Below are positions 42,784 through 52,284 of a stretch of DNA of 64,000 nucleotides, in pieces. This DNA comes from Alkalibacterium sp. (GTDB lineage: Bacteria; Bacillota; Bacilli; Lactobacillales; Carnobacteriaceae_A). The notes below the pieces were generated by a model. It was not told where the DNA came from, did not search any database, and saw only the letters and a program-made list of their open reading frames with translations. The stretch lies in NCBI GenBank assembly GCA_020832185.1, contig JAFIFE010000014.1:62001-126000 (forward strand), written 5' to 3'. Made by a program: the position numbers and the translations under genes. The first letter of the stretch is position 1. Each line of letters starts with the position of its first letter.

Positions 42784-44094
42784 TTACTCTGTTTCAGAGC
42801 TTTCAGTTTTCTCTAGTGTTTCCTTAGCAGTAGATGTAATCAAATCGATTGCTTTTTTCAGAGAAATATCTCTGTTTAATAAATCTGGAGACAAGACGTT
42901 ACGTACTTGATCTTCAGGCATATTGTATTGACCAGCAAGGTCAGTAATTTCTTTTTCCATATCTTCTTCAGTTGCTTCAAGGCCTTCAGCTTCAACGATT
43001 GCTTCCAGCACTAAGTTAGTGCGTACGTTGAATTCAGCATCGCCTTCAAATTGTTTATGAAGATCTTCTTCTGAAGAATTTGTCATCTGGTAATACATTT
43101 CTGGTGAAATACCTTGTTGTTTCAAGTTATTCAAGAACATATCCATTTGACGGTGAACTTCTTCATGAGCCATTTCATGAGGAATTTCTTCAATCTTAGC
43201 ATTTTCTACTGCTTTTTTGATTGCTTCGTCGTCTCTAGCATCATCAGCAGAAGAGACTTTGCCTTCTTCTAATTCTTTGCGGATTTTTTCTTTTAATGCG
43301 TCAACAGTTTCAACATCTTCATCTAAATCTTTAACAAATTCATCATCCAGTTCAGGTAAAGCTTTAGCTTTTACTTCATGAACTTTAACTTTGAATACTG
43401 CTTCAGCACCAGCTAAATCATCTGAATGATATTCTTCAGGGAAAGTAACCGTTACGTCTTTTTCGTCTCCAGCCTTAACACCAACTAATTGGTCTTCAAA
43501 ACCAGGGATGAATGAGTTTGAACCTAATTCTAGAGAATGGTTCTCACCTTTTCCGCCTTCGAAAGCTTCGCCATCTTTAAATCCTTCGTAGTCCATAACA
43601 ACTGTATCGCCTTCTTCAGCTGCTTCTTCTTTGATAGTCAATTCAGCTAAGCTCTCACGACGTCTGTTCAATGCAGCATCCACGTCTTCTTCAGATAATT
43701 CACGGTCTTGTTTAGCTACTTCAAGCTCTTTGTACTGACCAAGTTCTACGTCAGGCTTCAAAGTCACGTCAGCAATCAATTCCCAGTCCTGATTCTTTTC
43801 AACTGATTTGATGTCGATGTTTGGTTGAGCAACTGGATCAATACCCGCTTCTTGAACAGCTTTAGAATAAGCTGCCGGTAATAAATCGTTTAATGTGTCT
43901 TCATAAAGTGCAGCTTCACCATACATTTGGTTGAAGATACGGCGAGGTACTCTACCTTTACGGAATCCAGGGATGTTTAAGTTTTTTTGTACTTTTTTAA
44001 ATGTCTTATCTAAACCTTTTTGAACAGTTTCCTGATCGATAGTGAACTCTAAACGACCTGTAGTCGCTCCAGTTTTTTCAAAAGTTGTTTCCAT
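42784..44094 (-). CDS. tig: Trigger factor
   Basis: Ribosome-bound chaperone and peptidyl-prolyl isomerase. The 436-aa protein has the ribosome-binding signature (N-I-P-G-F-R-K-G-R-V-P; residues about 39-49), the FKBP-type PPIase domain (V-V-M-D-Y-E-G-F ... G-F-E-D-Q-L-V-G) and the C-terminal chaperone helices. GGAGGGTAAT precedes the ATG. Upstream of clpX, as usual. Confidence 0.98.
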   Translation of the reverse strand: METTFEKTGATTGRLEFTIDQETVQKGLDKTFKKVQKNLNIPGFRKGRVPRRIFNQMYGEAALYEDTLNDLLPAAYSKAVQEAGIDPVAQPNIDIKSVEKNQDWELIADVTLKPDVELGQYKELEVAKQDRELSEEDVDAALNRRRESLAELTIKEEAAEEGDTVVMDYEGFKDGEAFEGGKGENHSLELGSNSFIPGFEDQLVGVKAGDEKDVTVTFPEEYHSDDLAGAEAVFKVKVHEVKAKALPELDDEFVKDLDEDVETVDALKEKIRKELEEGKVSSADDARDDEAIKKAVENAKIEEIPHEMAHEEVHRQMDMFLNNLKQQGISPEMYYQMTNSSEEDLHKQFEGDAEFNVRTNLVLEAIVEAEGLEATEEDMEKEITDLAGQYNMPEDQVRNVLSPDLLNRDISLKKAIDLITSTAKETLEKTESSETE

Positions 44095-44201
44095 GTATAA
44101 TTACCCTCCGAATTGAATTGTATTTTAGTAATAGTTTATTATTCTCGCTAATCAAGAAAATAATAGGGTTATCACCTTAATTTATTTAAACATACTTGAT
44201 T

Positions 44202-44230
44202 ATCATACAATATTTTGTGAATAATGTAAA
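44202..44230 (-). promoter_or_regulatory. Promoter of tig
   Basis: Minus-strand -35 TTTACA (44230-44225), 17-bp spacer, -10 TATGAT (44207-44202). The leader is about 100 nt long. Confidence 0.6.
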
Positions 44231-44244
44231 CTGTAGAAGCTTAA

Positions 44245-45195
44245 TTACTGGAATTCCTGATGGATTTTGTTGATCCAGGATTGAATAAATTCCACTTGTT
44301 TCCTGTCTATGGTTTCAAGGTCCCCTTCAGAGGAATCAATTGAACAGGCAATGACTCTAATCCAGTCTTTTGTCACCTGTTCGTCTATTACTTCAGTTAT
44401 GAAGGGATACAATAAAAGAAGGATCATATTCAGCTCATTTTCAACTAGTTCCTTCAACGATGGATTCTGATCATACAATTCATTTGTCTGATGCATTAAG
44501 TTCAAAACTGCAGGGTCCTGTTCAAAGGCGTGCACATCTATTGGATTGACTACTTTCGTTTCATTAAACCACGTATACGTGTACTCCTGGTCCACTTTCC
44601 TTGAAATCAGAAGCGACAGAAAGCCCGAGCGCGAAATAGGGTGAACGTATGGGTTTTGAAAAACTGAAGGGGCCGCTTTCTCAAGATTCTCAGTCTTCAT
44701 TGCATGAGCTTCCTGGATAATAGTAAATTGTTCTTCGGGAGAAGCTGATGCTAAAGAAAAAAGCTGTTTTGTTCGTTTTTCCTCCATAGCCTTCCGTTTC
44801 TTCTCCTCTTCCTCTTTCATATCGTATAACGTACTCTGCAGTGTTTTCCAGTTATCTTCATACTGCAGGGAAGGTTCTTTTAATTTATCATCGATACATT
44901 TTTGAGCGAGTAAAAACTGATGATTATGTATCAGCAACTCGACATAGACCAGTATCCTTTTATCATTAGTGGTGTAAAACGATTTTTTGTCCTCCGCCAG
45001 TTCCAGTGCTTCCTGCACTTGGCCATTATGGAAAAGAGCGGATACCAGCAGTACATTTAGACTATTCTCTTCTTTAATCGCATATGCTTTTCTTAAATGC
45101 TCAATTGCTTTTTCATAATTACCCTGTTGCAGCTCAGTCATTGCGTGATGCATATATGTCCCGTAATTTTTCGGAAATTCGATTTGATCTCCCAT
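44245..45195 (-). CDS. TPR-repeat protein of unknown function
   Basis: A 316-aa cytoplasmic protein. The N-terminal third has tetratricopeptide-like helices (A-M-T-E-L-Q-Q-G-N-Y-E-K-A-I-E-H-L-R-K-A-Y; then A-L-F-H-N-G-Q-V-Q-E-A-L-E-L-A), the middle a charged coiled-coil segment (K-E-E-E-E-K-K-R-K-A-M-E-E-K), the rest no motif I know. The upstream region has an extended -10 (TGG-TACAAT, about 45225-45217). It lies alone between tig and the fatty-acid operon; similar TPR proteins are found next to tig in related Lactobacillales, but the role is unknown. Confidence 0.8.
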   Translation of the reverse strand: MGDQIEFPKNYGTYMHHAMTELQQGNYEKAIEHLRKAYAIKEENSLNVLLVSALFHNGQVQEALELAEDKKSFYTTNDKRILVYVELLIHNHQFLLAQKCIDDKLKEPSLQYEDNWKTLQSTLYDMKEEEEKKRKAMEEKRTKQLFSLASASPEEQFTIIQEAHAMKTENLEKAAPSVFQNPYVHPISRSGFLSLLISRKVDQEYTYTWFNETKVVNPIDVHAFEQDPAVLNLMHQTNELYDQNPSLKELVENELNMILLLLYPFITEVIDEQVTKDWIRVIACSIDSSEGDLETIDRKQVEFIQSWINKIHQEFQ

Positions 45196-45228
45196 ATCCT
45201 ACTCACTCCTCGGACATATTGTACCACA

Positions 45229-45250
45229 CCCTTTTTTTAGAAAAAAAGGG
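45229..45250. repeat. Perfect 22-bp palindrome upstream of the TPR gene
   Basis: CCC and seven T, AG, seven A and GGG: 10-bp arms with a 2-bp centre. It lies between the accA terminator and the TPR-gene promoter; it may be a terminator for reverse transcription or a cruciform. Function unknown. Confidence 0.5.
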
Positions 45251-45261
45251 CCATATAACTT

Positions 45262-45296
45262 AAAAAGCAACAGGAAAGGACTCCCCATTGCTTTTC
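45262..45296 (-). terminator. Terminator of the fatty-acid synthesis operon (after accA)
   Basis: AAAAGCAA (45263-45270) / TTGCTTTT (45288-45295) with an imperfect inner stem; the minus-strand tail is TTTTTAAG. It directly follows the accA stop codon. Confidence 0.75.
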
Positions 45297-46079
45297 TTAG
45301 AATTTTCTGAACCGCTCATAGCGATTTTTGACTAAATCATCTTTAGACAATCGTGTTAGCTCCTGCAACTTGACATCAATGTCTTTTTTCAGACGATCTA
45401 TGATCACTTCTTTGGTTAACCATTCTTCGCCCTCAGTTTCAGGTATTACGTGTTCAATCACATCTAAGTCTTTCAAGTCTTTGGATGTCAGTTTCATTAA
45501 TTCCGCCGCATCACTGGCTCTCTTGGCATCTTTCCATAAAATCGATGCAAATCCTTCAGGTGATAAAATAGAATAGATAGAATACTCCATCATCCATACT
45601 TCATCAGCAAGTGCCAATGCTAAGGCTCCGCCACTTCCGCCTTCACCTAAAATGATTGCCAGAACCGGCACCTTTAAGTCGCTCATTTCCAGCAGATTTC
45701 TGGCGATCGCTTCTCCCTGTCCTCTTTCCTCAGCTTCTACTCCACAGTATGCACCTGAGGTATTGATGAAGTTCAGTATCGGACGGTTAAACTTCTCAGC
45801 CTGTTTCATGAGCCTCAAAGATTTTCGGTATCCTTCTGGGTGAGCTGATCCAAAGTTGGATGCCATATTTTCTTCCAGAGTCGTCCCTTTTTTATTTCCA
45901 ATAACCGTCACTGCCCGGCCATTCAAACGACCGATGCCTCCCATGATCGCTTGATCATCTTTGTACAGGCGATCTCCATGCAGCTCAATAAAATCTTCTA
46001 TAAGCGTGGATGTGATGTCCTGAATGTTCAATCGGTCCGTTTTACGCGCTAAAGAGACGGTTTCCATTACATTACTCAT
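45297..46079 (-). CDS. accA: Acetyl-CoA carboxylase carboxyltransferase subunit alpha
   Basis: With AccD, transfers CO2 from carboxybiotin to acetyl-CoA to give malonyl-CoA. The 260-aa protein has the crotonase-like core with [21 protein letters not shown] and [10 protein letters not shown]. Start ATG at 46079, 6 nt after AGGAGG, overlapping the accD stop by 8 nt. Last gene of the fab/acc operon. Confidence 0.97.
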   Translation of the reverse strand: MSNVMETVSLARKTDRLNIQDITSTLIEDFIELHGDRLYKDDQAIMGGIGRLNGRAVTVIGNKKGTTLEENMASNFGSAHPEGYRKSLRLMKQAEKFNRPILNFINTSGAYCGVEAEERGQGEAIARNLLEMSDLKVPVLAIILGEGGSGGALALALADEVWMMEYSIYSILSPEGFASILWKDAKRASDAAELMKLTSKDLKDLDVIEHVIPETEGEEWLTKEVIIDRLKKDIDVKLQELTRLSKDDLVKNRYERFRKF

Positions 46080-46944
46080 AGTCACCCTCCTTTGCAGATC
46101 TGTCAGGGGCTACGTGCATATCAAGCAGTTGGCTTATGACAGACCGTAAGTGTTCCCGCTCAACGATTTGATCGATAAACCCGTTTTTAAGCACGGTTTC
46201 CGCTAGTTGAAAATCTTCAGGCAGCGATTCGTTGATCGTCTGCTCAATGACTCGCTTCCCGGCAAAGCCTACCAGTGCACCTGGTTCAGCTAATATAATA
46301 TCCCCAAGCATGGCAAAGCTTGCTGTTACACCGCCCGTTGTCGGATCTGTCAGTACGGTTAAATAAAACAGTCCCTTTTCAGAATGTTTTTTTATAGCTG
46401 CACTTGTTTTAGCCATCTGCATTAAAGAAAAAATACCTTCCTGCATTCTTGCACCACCAGAAGCTGTAAATAAGACGACCGGCAGAGAGTGTTCCGTCGC
46501 TTTTTCAAACAGACGCGTAATTTTTTCTCCTACTGCCTGCCCCATGCTTCCCATGATGAAATGGGAATCCATAATTCCGATAGCTGCATCAAGGCCATTA
46601 AATGACGCTTGCCCAGTCAGTACTGCTTCTCTCAGACCCGTACTGATTTGAACATTTTTGATTTTCTCTTCGTAATCAGGAAAGTCCAGAGGGTTTTTTG
46701 GCTGAGACATTTCATCCCATTCATTGAAACTCTTCGGATCGATCGTGAGAGCTAATCTCTCTTGTGCCCGGATACGGAAAGCGTAATGACAATTCGGGCA
46801 AATACGTTCCTGACCAAGTGCCTTGACATATACTGACTGCTTACAGCTAGGGCATTTCTCAAACATTCCATCAGGAACAGATGGCCCATTTTGAGAAGTA
46901 GACTTTTGAATGGAGATGTATGGTCTTTTTTTAAACAGTCTCAT
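46072..46944 (-). CDS. accD: Acetyl-CoA carboxylase carboxyltransferase subunit beta
   Basis: Partner of AccA. The 290-aa protein has the N-terminal four-Cys zinc finger (C-P-S-C-K ... C-P-N-C) and the carboxyltransferase core ([10 protein letters not shown]). ATG at 46944 follows AAGGAGG and overlaps the accC stop by 14 nt. Both overlaps in accC-accD-accA point to coupled translation, fitting the need for equal subunits. Confidence 0.97.
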   Translation of the reverse strand: MRLFKKRPYISIQKSTSQNGPSVPDGMFEKCPSCKQSVYVKALGQERICPNCHYAFRIRAQERLALTIDPKSFNEWDEMSQPKNPLDFPDYEEKIKNVQISTGLREAVLTGQASFNGLDAAIGIMDSHFIMGSMGQAVGEKITRLFEKATEHSLPVVLFTASGGARMQEGIFSLMQMAKTSAAIKKHSEKGLFYLTVLTDPTTGGVTASFAMLGDIILAEPGALVGFAGKRVIEQTINESLPEDFQLAETVLKNGFIDQIVEREHLRSVISQLLDMHVAPDRSAKEGDYE

Positions 46945-48316
46945 CAATAGCCTCCTTCTCATTCAACCAATTGGGAATGATTACTTTCGACAATGTTTCT
47001 GTCGTATAGTCACCCGAAACGAAGGCTGACTGTTGAAGTAGATCCAGTTGAAAATCAAGATTCGTCTGAATGCCTTCGATGACCGTTTCGTTTAAAGCCC
47101 GATTCATTTTGCTGATAGCATCTTCTCTCGTGTTGCCATGTGTGATCACTTTAGCGATCATAGAGTCGTAGTAGGGAGGAATCACCCCACCAGCAAACAT
47201 AGCCGTATCGACACGCAACCCTAAGCCACCCGAAGGCATATTCAGATAACTGATTTCTCCCGGAGAAGGGGCGAAGTTGAATGACGGATTTTCCGCATTT
47301 ATTCGACACTCGATCGCATGACCCGTAAAGGTGACATCCTCTTGAGTAATGGAAAGCTTATGGCCTGATGCGATATTGATTTGTTCTTTAACGATATCTA
47401 TTTGCGTGATCATTTCAGTGATGGGGTGTTCAACCTGGATTCGAGTATTCATCTCCATAAAGAAAAACTGTTCTTCTTTATCTACTAAAAATTCGATCGT
47501 CCCGGCGTTCTTATACCCGACTTTTTTTGCGGCTCTAACAGCGCTGGCACAAATTTTCTCCCTCACCTCATCAGTCAATGACGAACTGGGAGCCTCTTCA
47601 ACTATTTTCTGATGATTACGCTGAAGCGAACAATCCCGTTCACCTAAATGGACCACATTCCCATAGTTATCTGCTAAAATTTGCACTTCAATGTGTTTAG
47701 CAGGTGTAATGATTTTTTCGACATACATTCTGTTATCATTGAATGCTGCTTTTGACTCAGACTGTGCCTGAAGAAAACTGGCTTCCAGGTTATCTTCATC
47801 GAAAACCATTCGCATGCCTTTTCCGCCACCACCAGCTACTGCCTTGATGATCACTGGCAGACCAATGTCCTGCACATTTCTATGCAGCTGCTCTAATGTA
47901 GTGATGGATTCATTGCTTCCAGGTATAACTGGAACATCGGCTTTCTGCATCATCTCTCTCGCATTAGATTTATTTCCCATCTGATCAATAATCGTCTTAT
48001 CGGGGCCAATAAATGTAATATTCACTTCTTCACACATAGCCGCGAATAAACTATTCTCAGAGAGAAATCCAAAACCGGGATGGATAGCTTCAGCACCTGT
48101 CAAGACTGCAGCACTTAGAATATTATGTATATTCAAATACGAGTCTGACGCTTTTGGAGGACCTATGCATACTGCCTCATCTGCTAATTGCATATGAAGG
48201 GCATCTTCATCAGCAGTAGAATAAACAGCAACTGTTTTTATATTCAATTCTTTACAGGCACGAATAATGCGTACGGCTATTTCTCCTCTATTGGCTACTA
48301 ATATTTTTTGAAACAT
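46931..48316 (-). CDS. accC: Acetyl-CoA carboxylase biotin carboxylase subunit
   Basis: ATP-dependent carboxylation of the biotin on AccB. The 461-aa protein is an ATP-grasp enzyme: N-terminal [17 protein letters not shown] loop G-G-G-G-K-G-M-R, catalytic region [10 protein letters not shown]. Length and motifs complete. Downstream of fabZ by about 40 bp. Confidence 0.98.
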   Translation of the reverse strand: MFQKILVANRGEIAVRIIRACKELNIKTVAVYSTADEDALHMQLADEAVCIGPPKASDSYLNIHNILSAAVLTGAEAIHPGFGFLSENSLFAAMCEEVNITFIGPDKTIIDQMGNKSNAREMMQKADVPVIPGSNESITTLEQLHRNVQDIGLPVIIKAVAGGGGKGMRMVFDEDNLEASFLQAQSESKAAFNDNRMYVEKIITPAKHIEVQILADNYGNVVHLGERDCSLQRNHQKIVEEAPSSSLTDEVREKICASAVRAAKKVGYKNAGTIEFLVDKEEQFFFMEMNTRIQVEHPITEMITQIDIVKEQINIASGHKLSITQEDVTFTGHAIECRINAENPSFNFAPSPGEISYLNMPSGGLGLRVDTAMFAGGVIPPYYDSMIAKVITHGNTREDAISKMNRALNETVIEGIQTNLDFQLDLLQQSAFVSGDYTTETLSKVIIPNWLNEKEAIDETV

Positions 48317-48355
48317 GCATAACCCTTCCTTACTAGTTAATAATTGAGGTCTCTA

Positions 48356-48787
48356 TTATTTTCCAATAATAAATGTCATCTCAACTTCACATACTTTTTT
48401 ACCGTCAACATAAGCGACGCCTTTTCCAATACCAGCATATTCTTTTAATTTGACAATATCCACTTTTAATTCCAGCACGTCTCCCGGCACGACTTTTTTT
48501 CTGAACTTCACTTTGTTCAGTCCACCTAGGTATGCTGTCTGACCTTTAAACTGGTCCAGTTTCAGTAATGGAATCGATCCTGCTTGAGCAAGACTTTCCA
48601 CTATCAGGACACCTGGCATAACAGGTTCTCCCGGGAAGTGTCCCTGGAAAAACTCTTCATTGATCGTTACATTTTTGATTGCCGTCACGTGCTCACCAGG
48701 AATCAGTTCAGTAACTTTATCGATAAAGTAAATAGGGTAACGGTTAGGGATCAGTTCTTGAATTTCAGCAATAGTCATTGTAGTCAT
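48356..48787 (-). CDS. fabZ: 3-hydroxyacyl-ACP dehydratase FabZ
   Basis: Removes water from 3-hydroxyacyl-ACP in each elongation cycle. The 143-aa hot-dog protein has the catalytic His in G-H-F-P-G-E-P-V-M-P-G-V-L-I-V-E and N-R-Y-P-I-Y-F-I-D near the start. Only one fabZ/fabN-type gene is in this operon and no fabM is seen, so how unsaturated fatty acids are made is not explained by the window. Confidence 0.97.
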   Translation of the reverse strand: MTTMTIAEIQELIPNRYPIYFIDKVTELIPGEHVTAIKNVTINEEFFQGHFPGEPVMPGVLIVESLAQAGSIPLLKLDQFKGQTAYLGGLNKVKFRKKVVPGDVLELKVDIVKLKEYAGIGKGVAYVDGKKVCEVEMTFIIGK

Positions 48788-48799
48788 TAGTATACTCCT

Positions 48800-49276
48800 T
48801 TAGCTTGTCTTAATTTTGATTAATGATTGATTAAATTCAACTGGTTGCCCATCTTCAATCATAATATTACTTATTTCACCATCAACATCGCTTTTAATTT
48901 CATTCATCACTTTCATTGCTTCGATGATACATAGTGTCTGCCCTTTTGTGACAGTATCTCCTTCTTTAACAAAAACCGGTGTATCCGGCGATGATGAAAG
49001 GTACCCTGTTCCTACAATAGGCGCTTTTATTTCATGTAACGACTCATTATCATCCACTAGCGATGAGGCGGGCTGAACTTCCTGAATTTCAGGAGCGGGT
49101 GCAGTTTTTTTTGCTTCGGAAGATTGTGAACGGGAAGCTGGTTCTTTAATGTCAGAAGCAACAGCATTTTCTCTTTTGCTCATCTTTAAAGAAATATTTT
49201 CATTTTCCATCTCGAACTCATACAGAGATGATGCATTAATATGATCGATCAGCTCTTTTAGTTGTTCAAAGTTCAT
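48800..49276 (-). CDS. accB: Acetyl-CoA carboxylase biotin carboxyl carrier protein
   Basis: Carries biotin between AccC and AccA/AccD. The 158-aa protein has an N-terminal helix, an A/P/S-rich linker (about residues 50-85) and the biotinyl domain with E-A-M-K-V-M-N (Lys is biotinylated). ATG at 49276 shares its A with the fabF stop (TAATG); GGGAGGG is upstream. Confidence 0.97.
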   Translation of the reverse strand: MNFEQLKELIDHINASSLYEFEMENENISLKMSKRENAVASDIKEPASRSQSSEAKKTAPAPEIQEVQPASSLVDDNESLHEIKAPIVGTGYLSSSPDTPVFVKEGDTVTKGQTLCIIEAMKVMNEIKSDVDGEISNIMIEDGQPVEFNQSLIKIKTS

Positions 49277-50517
49277 TATTGACCCTCCCATTTCTTGAAG
49301 CATGTTACTGCATTATGTCCTCCGAATCCTAAAGAATTATTTAAGGCATACTTAATTTCTTTTTCTCTGGATTTGTTTTCAATATAATCTAAATCACATG
49401 CTTCATCAGGTGTAGTGATATTGATAGTAGGAGGCATGATTCCTTCCTGAAGAGCTTTTACTGCCGCAATAGCTTCAATAGCGCCTGCGCCACCCAGTAA
49501 ATGACCTGTCATACTCTTAGTGCTTGAAATGGCTACACTTCTTGCTGCGTCTTCTCCTAGAGCCAGTTTGATGGCTTCAGTTTCAGACACATCGTTTGCC
49601 GGCGTTGAAGTCCCATGCGCATTGATGTACCCAACGTCTTCAGGCGTAATACCTGCTTCAGACAATGCCAGTTTCATCGCACGTGCAGCACCGGATCCGT
49701 CTGGTGAAGGAGCAGTCATATGGAAACTGTCACCTGTAGCACCGTATCCTGTAATTTCTCCATAGATTTTAGCGTTTCTATTTAAAGCAGAAGTTAAACT
49801 TTCAAGCACGATTACACCTGCTCCTTCACCCATAACAAATCCGTGACGGTTTTTGTCAAATGGGATAGAAGCTGCATTCGCATCTTCACTTGTAGATAGA
49901 GCATTCAAAGCAGCAAAGCCAGACATACCGATTTCATTGATACTGGCTTCAGCTCCACCAGCCAGCATGACATCTGCATAGCCGTGTTTGATTGTTCTGA
50001 ACGCTTCTCCTATTGAATTATTACCAGAAGCACAGGCAGTTACAATAGATAAATTGGGGCCTTTAGCACCCGTTGCTATTGAGATATTCCCTGCAACCAT
50101 ATTCCCAATGGCCATAGGAACAAAGAAAGGTGCCACTCTATCTAATCCTTTTTCATGCATTTTAATGATCTGATCCTGCATAGCATTCAATCCGCCAATG
50201 CCTGATCCAACAATTACACCCATTCGTTCCGGATCAGTTACTTCCAGGTCGATCTGGCTGTCTTTTACTGCTTCAAGGGCGGCAGCTACACCATATTGAG
50301 AAAATGGATCCATACGTTTAGCTGATTTTCTGTCCATAAAATCTTTAGCAACAAAGCCTTTAACTTCTCCTGCTACGTGAACATCGATTGCTTTTCCATC
50401 AAATTTAGTTAAAGGCCCAATTCCATTTCTGCCTTCTTTTAATCCGTCCCAAAATTCTTGTACTGAATTGCCTAGCGGCGTAATTGCTCCTAATCCAGTA
50501 ATCACTACTCTTTCCAT
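49276..50517 (-). CDS. fabF: 3-oxoacyl-ACP synthase II (FabF)
   Basis: Condensing enzyme for chain elongation. The 413-aa thiolase-fold protein has the Cys nucleophile in V-T-A-C-A-S-G, the first catalytic His in N-A-H-G-T-S-T and the second in F-G-G-H-N. Complete. Between fabG and accB in the operon. Confidence 0.98.
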   Translation of the reverse strand: MERVVITGLGAITPLGNSVQEFWDGLKEGRNGIGPLTKFDGKAIDVHVAGEVKGFVAKDFMDRKSAKRMDPFSQYGVAAALEAVKDSQIDLEVTDPERMGVIVGSGIGGLNAMQDQIIKMHEKGLDRVAPFFVPMAIGNMVAGNISIATGAKGPNLSIVTACASGNNSIGEAFRTIKHGYADVMLAGGAEASINEIGMSGFAALNALSTSEDANAASIPFDKNRHGFVMGEGAGVIVLESLTSALNRNAKIYGEITGYGATGDSFHMTAPSPDGSGAARAMKLALSEAGITPEDVGYINAHGTSTPANDVSETEAIKLALGEDAARSVAISSTKSMTGHLLGGAGAIEAIAAVKALQEGIMPPTINITTPDEACDLDYIENKSREKEIKYALNNSLGFGGHNAVTCFKKWEGQ

Positions 50518-50533
50518 TCTTAGCCTCCTAAGG

Positions 50534-51265
50534 TTATCCGTTCATTACCATTCCGCCATCAACATGGAACACTTGTCCTGTGATGTACTTCTGGTTGCTC
50601 AAAAACTCAACTAAGTCCGCAACTTCTTCCGCTTCCCCTAATCGTTTGAGCGGAACTGATTCAAGTGCTTTTTCTTTGATGTCATCTGTCAATTTATCTG
50701 TCATATCTGATTCTATAAATCCTGGAGCGATAGCGTTTGCTACGACACCTCTTGGAGCCAGTTCTTTCGCTAAAGATTTTGTCAGCCCGATCACACCGGC
50801 TTTACTTGCCGCATAATTAGATTGACCGACATTTCCAACTGTGCCCACAACACTGGATAAATTGATGATGTGTCCAGATCTTTGTTTAAGCATCACTTTA
50901 GCTACTTCTCTAGAAGTATAGAATGTTCCTTTTAAATTGATATCCAATGTTGCATCGAACTCTTCATCAGACATACGAATGATCAAATTATCTCTAGTAA
51001 TGCCGGCATTATTCACCAGAACATCTATTTTCTTGAACTGTTTTTTAGTCTCTTTAATCAGTTGTTTTGCGAAAGACGAATCACTCACGTCTCCTGTTAT
51101 CACATAAGCTGTTCCTGGGAAAGAGTTGAAGAACTCTTTTAATTCATCAGATAGTTCACTGCGTCCATTTACAACAACAGTGTGCCCAGCTTTTAAAAAA
51201 CTGACAGCGATTGCTTTACCGATTCCTCTAGTACTTCCTGTGACAATGACTGTTTTCTTATCCAT
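50534..51265 (-). CDS. fabG: 3-oxoacyl-ACP reductase FabG
   Basis: NADPH-dependent reduction of 3-oxoacyl-ACP. The 243-aa SDR has G-S-T-R-G-I-G, N-N-A-G-I-T, catalytic Ser (L-S-S-V-V-G) and Y-A-A-S-K. ATG at 51265 has GAGGGG upstream; the in-frame GTG at 51277 is joined to the fabD stop and overlaps that site, so it is not the start. Confidence 0.97.
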   Translation of the reverse strand: MDKKTVIVTGSTRGIGKAIAVSFLKAGHTVVVNGRSELSDELKEFFNSFPGTAYVITGDVSDSSFAKQLIKETKKQFKKIDVLVNNAGITRDNLIIRMSDEEFDATLDINLKGTFYTSREVAKVMLKQRSGHIINLSSVVGTVGNVGQSNYAASKAGVIGLTKSLAKELAPRGVVANAIAPGFIESDMTDKLTDDIKEKALESVPLKRLGEAEEVADLVEFLSNQKYITGQVFHVDGGMVMNG

Positions 51266-51276
51266 AATTCCCCTCA

Positions 51277-52206
51277 CTATCCATGCGTATTCTCTACGAT
51301 TTTTTCGAGTTGATTGATTTTCTCAACATTTTTAACTGACACACTCTTATCGATTGCTTTGATAAATGATCTAAGTGTTTTACCCGGTCCTACTTCAATA
51401 AAATCAGTTGCACCATCTTGTATCATTTGCTTGATCATCTGCTCAAAACGAACGGACGAGATCATTTGTTTCGTAAGTAATGCAGGAATAGACTGGCTGT
51501 CAGGATACTTGTCGGCTGTAACATTTGAATAAACAGGAACCCTATTCGGTTTAAACTGACTATTTTCTAAGACGCTCGAAAACTCTTCGGCTGCCGGTTC
51601 TAGTAGTAATGAATGAAAAGGACCGCTGACGTTTAATTCCACTACACGTTTAGCTTGTGCTTCTTCAGCTTTTTTCATTGCCAAGTCGACGCCAGCTGAA
51701 CTACCCGATAACACTAGTTGTGTGGGGGTATTGTAATTCGCAACCGATACATAATGGGTTTTTGATACCTCATCACAAATAGCTTCTATAACTGAGGCAT
51801 CCAAACCAATAACAGCGGCCATTTTTCCTTTACCGTCTGGGACAGCTTCCTCCATAAGAGTTCCTCGTTTATGAACAAGTTTAACCGCCTCAAAAAATGA
51901 CAAAGCGCCTGAGGATACTAATGCCGTATATTCTCCAAGGCTTAGCCCTGCGACCATATCGGGATTAACCCCTTCTTCATTAAGTAATCTTTCAATGGCA
52001 TAGCTCACGGTTAAAATAGCCGGCTGAGTATAAGGTGTAAAATGGATTTTCTTCTCATCTTCAAAACAGATAGAAGCTATATCTTCGTTTAAAGCCTCAC
52101 TGGCTTCTTCAAATATTTCCCTGACCATCTGACTGTTATCATAGAATTCTTTTCCCATACCTAAATACTGTGCACCTTGACCACTAAATACAAATGCAGT
52201 TTTCAC
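51277..52206 (-). CDS. fabD: Malonyl-CoA:ACP transacylase FabD
   Basis: Loads malonyl groups on ACP. The 309-aa protein has F-S-G-Q-G-A-Q at the N terminus, the catalytic Ser in G-L-S-L-G-E-Y and the catalytic His in F-H-S-L-L. I start at the GTG at 52206 (V-K-T-A-F-V-F-S-G-Q-G), the family start, with AAAGG upstream. A FabT-like palindrome lies in the 78-bp gap before it. Confidence 0.96.
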   Translation of the reverse strand: MKTAFVFSGQGAQYLGMGKEFYDNSQMVREIFEEASEALNEDIASICFEDEKKIHFTPYTQPAILTVSYAIERLLNEEGVNPDMVAGLSLGEYTALVSSGALSFFEAVKLVHKRGTLMEEAVPDGKGKMAAVIGLDASVIEAICDEVSKTHYVSVANYNTPTQLVLSGSSAGVDLAMKKAEEAQAKRVVELNVSGPFHSLLLEPAAEEFSSVLENSQFKPNRVPVYSNVTADKYPDSQSIPALLTKQMISSVRFEQMIKQMIQDGATDFIEVGPGKTLRSFIKAIDKSVSVKNVEKINQLEKIVENTHG

Positions 52207-52251
52207 GTTCAACGACCTTTCATTATAGAAAAACGATTGACACCTCAATAA

Positions 52252-52268
52252 ACTTTGAGTATCAAAGT
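52252..52268. promoter_or_regulatory. FabT-like operator between fabK and fabD
   Basis: ACTTTGA-GTA-TCAAAGT, a perfect inverted repeat. Its core TTTGA-N3-TCAAA matches the sites in front of fabT in this window and the streptococcal FabT consensus. It suggests a second control point inside the operon. Confidence 0.6.
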
Positions 52269-52284
52269 ATTAGTCTAAATTTTT

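Noticed and set aside
44170-44182. AGGGT-N4-ACCT-like palindromes before tig and before marR as a shared regulon
   Set aside because: Only two loose matches with differing centres; expected by chance at this base composition.
52222-52250. Promoter with TATAAT directly before fabD
   Set aside because: The predicted transcript start would cut off the AAAGG ribosome site, 10 nt from the GTG; the -35 at 17 bp is also poor.
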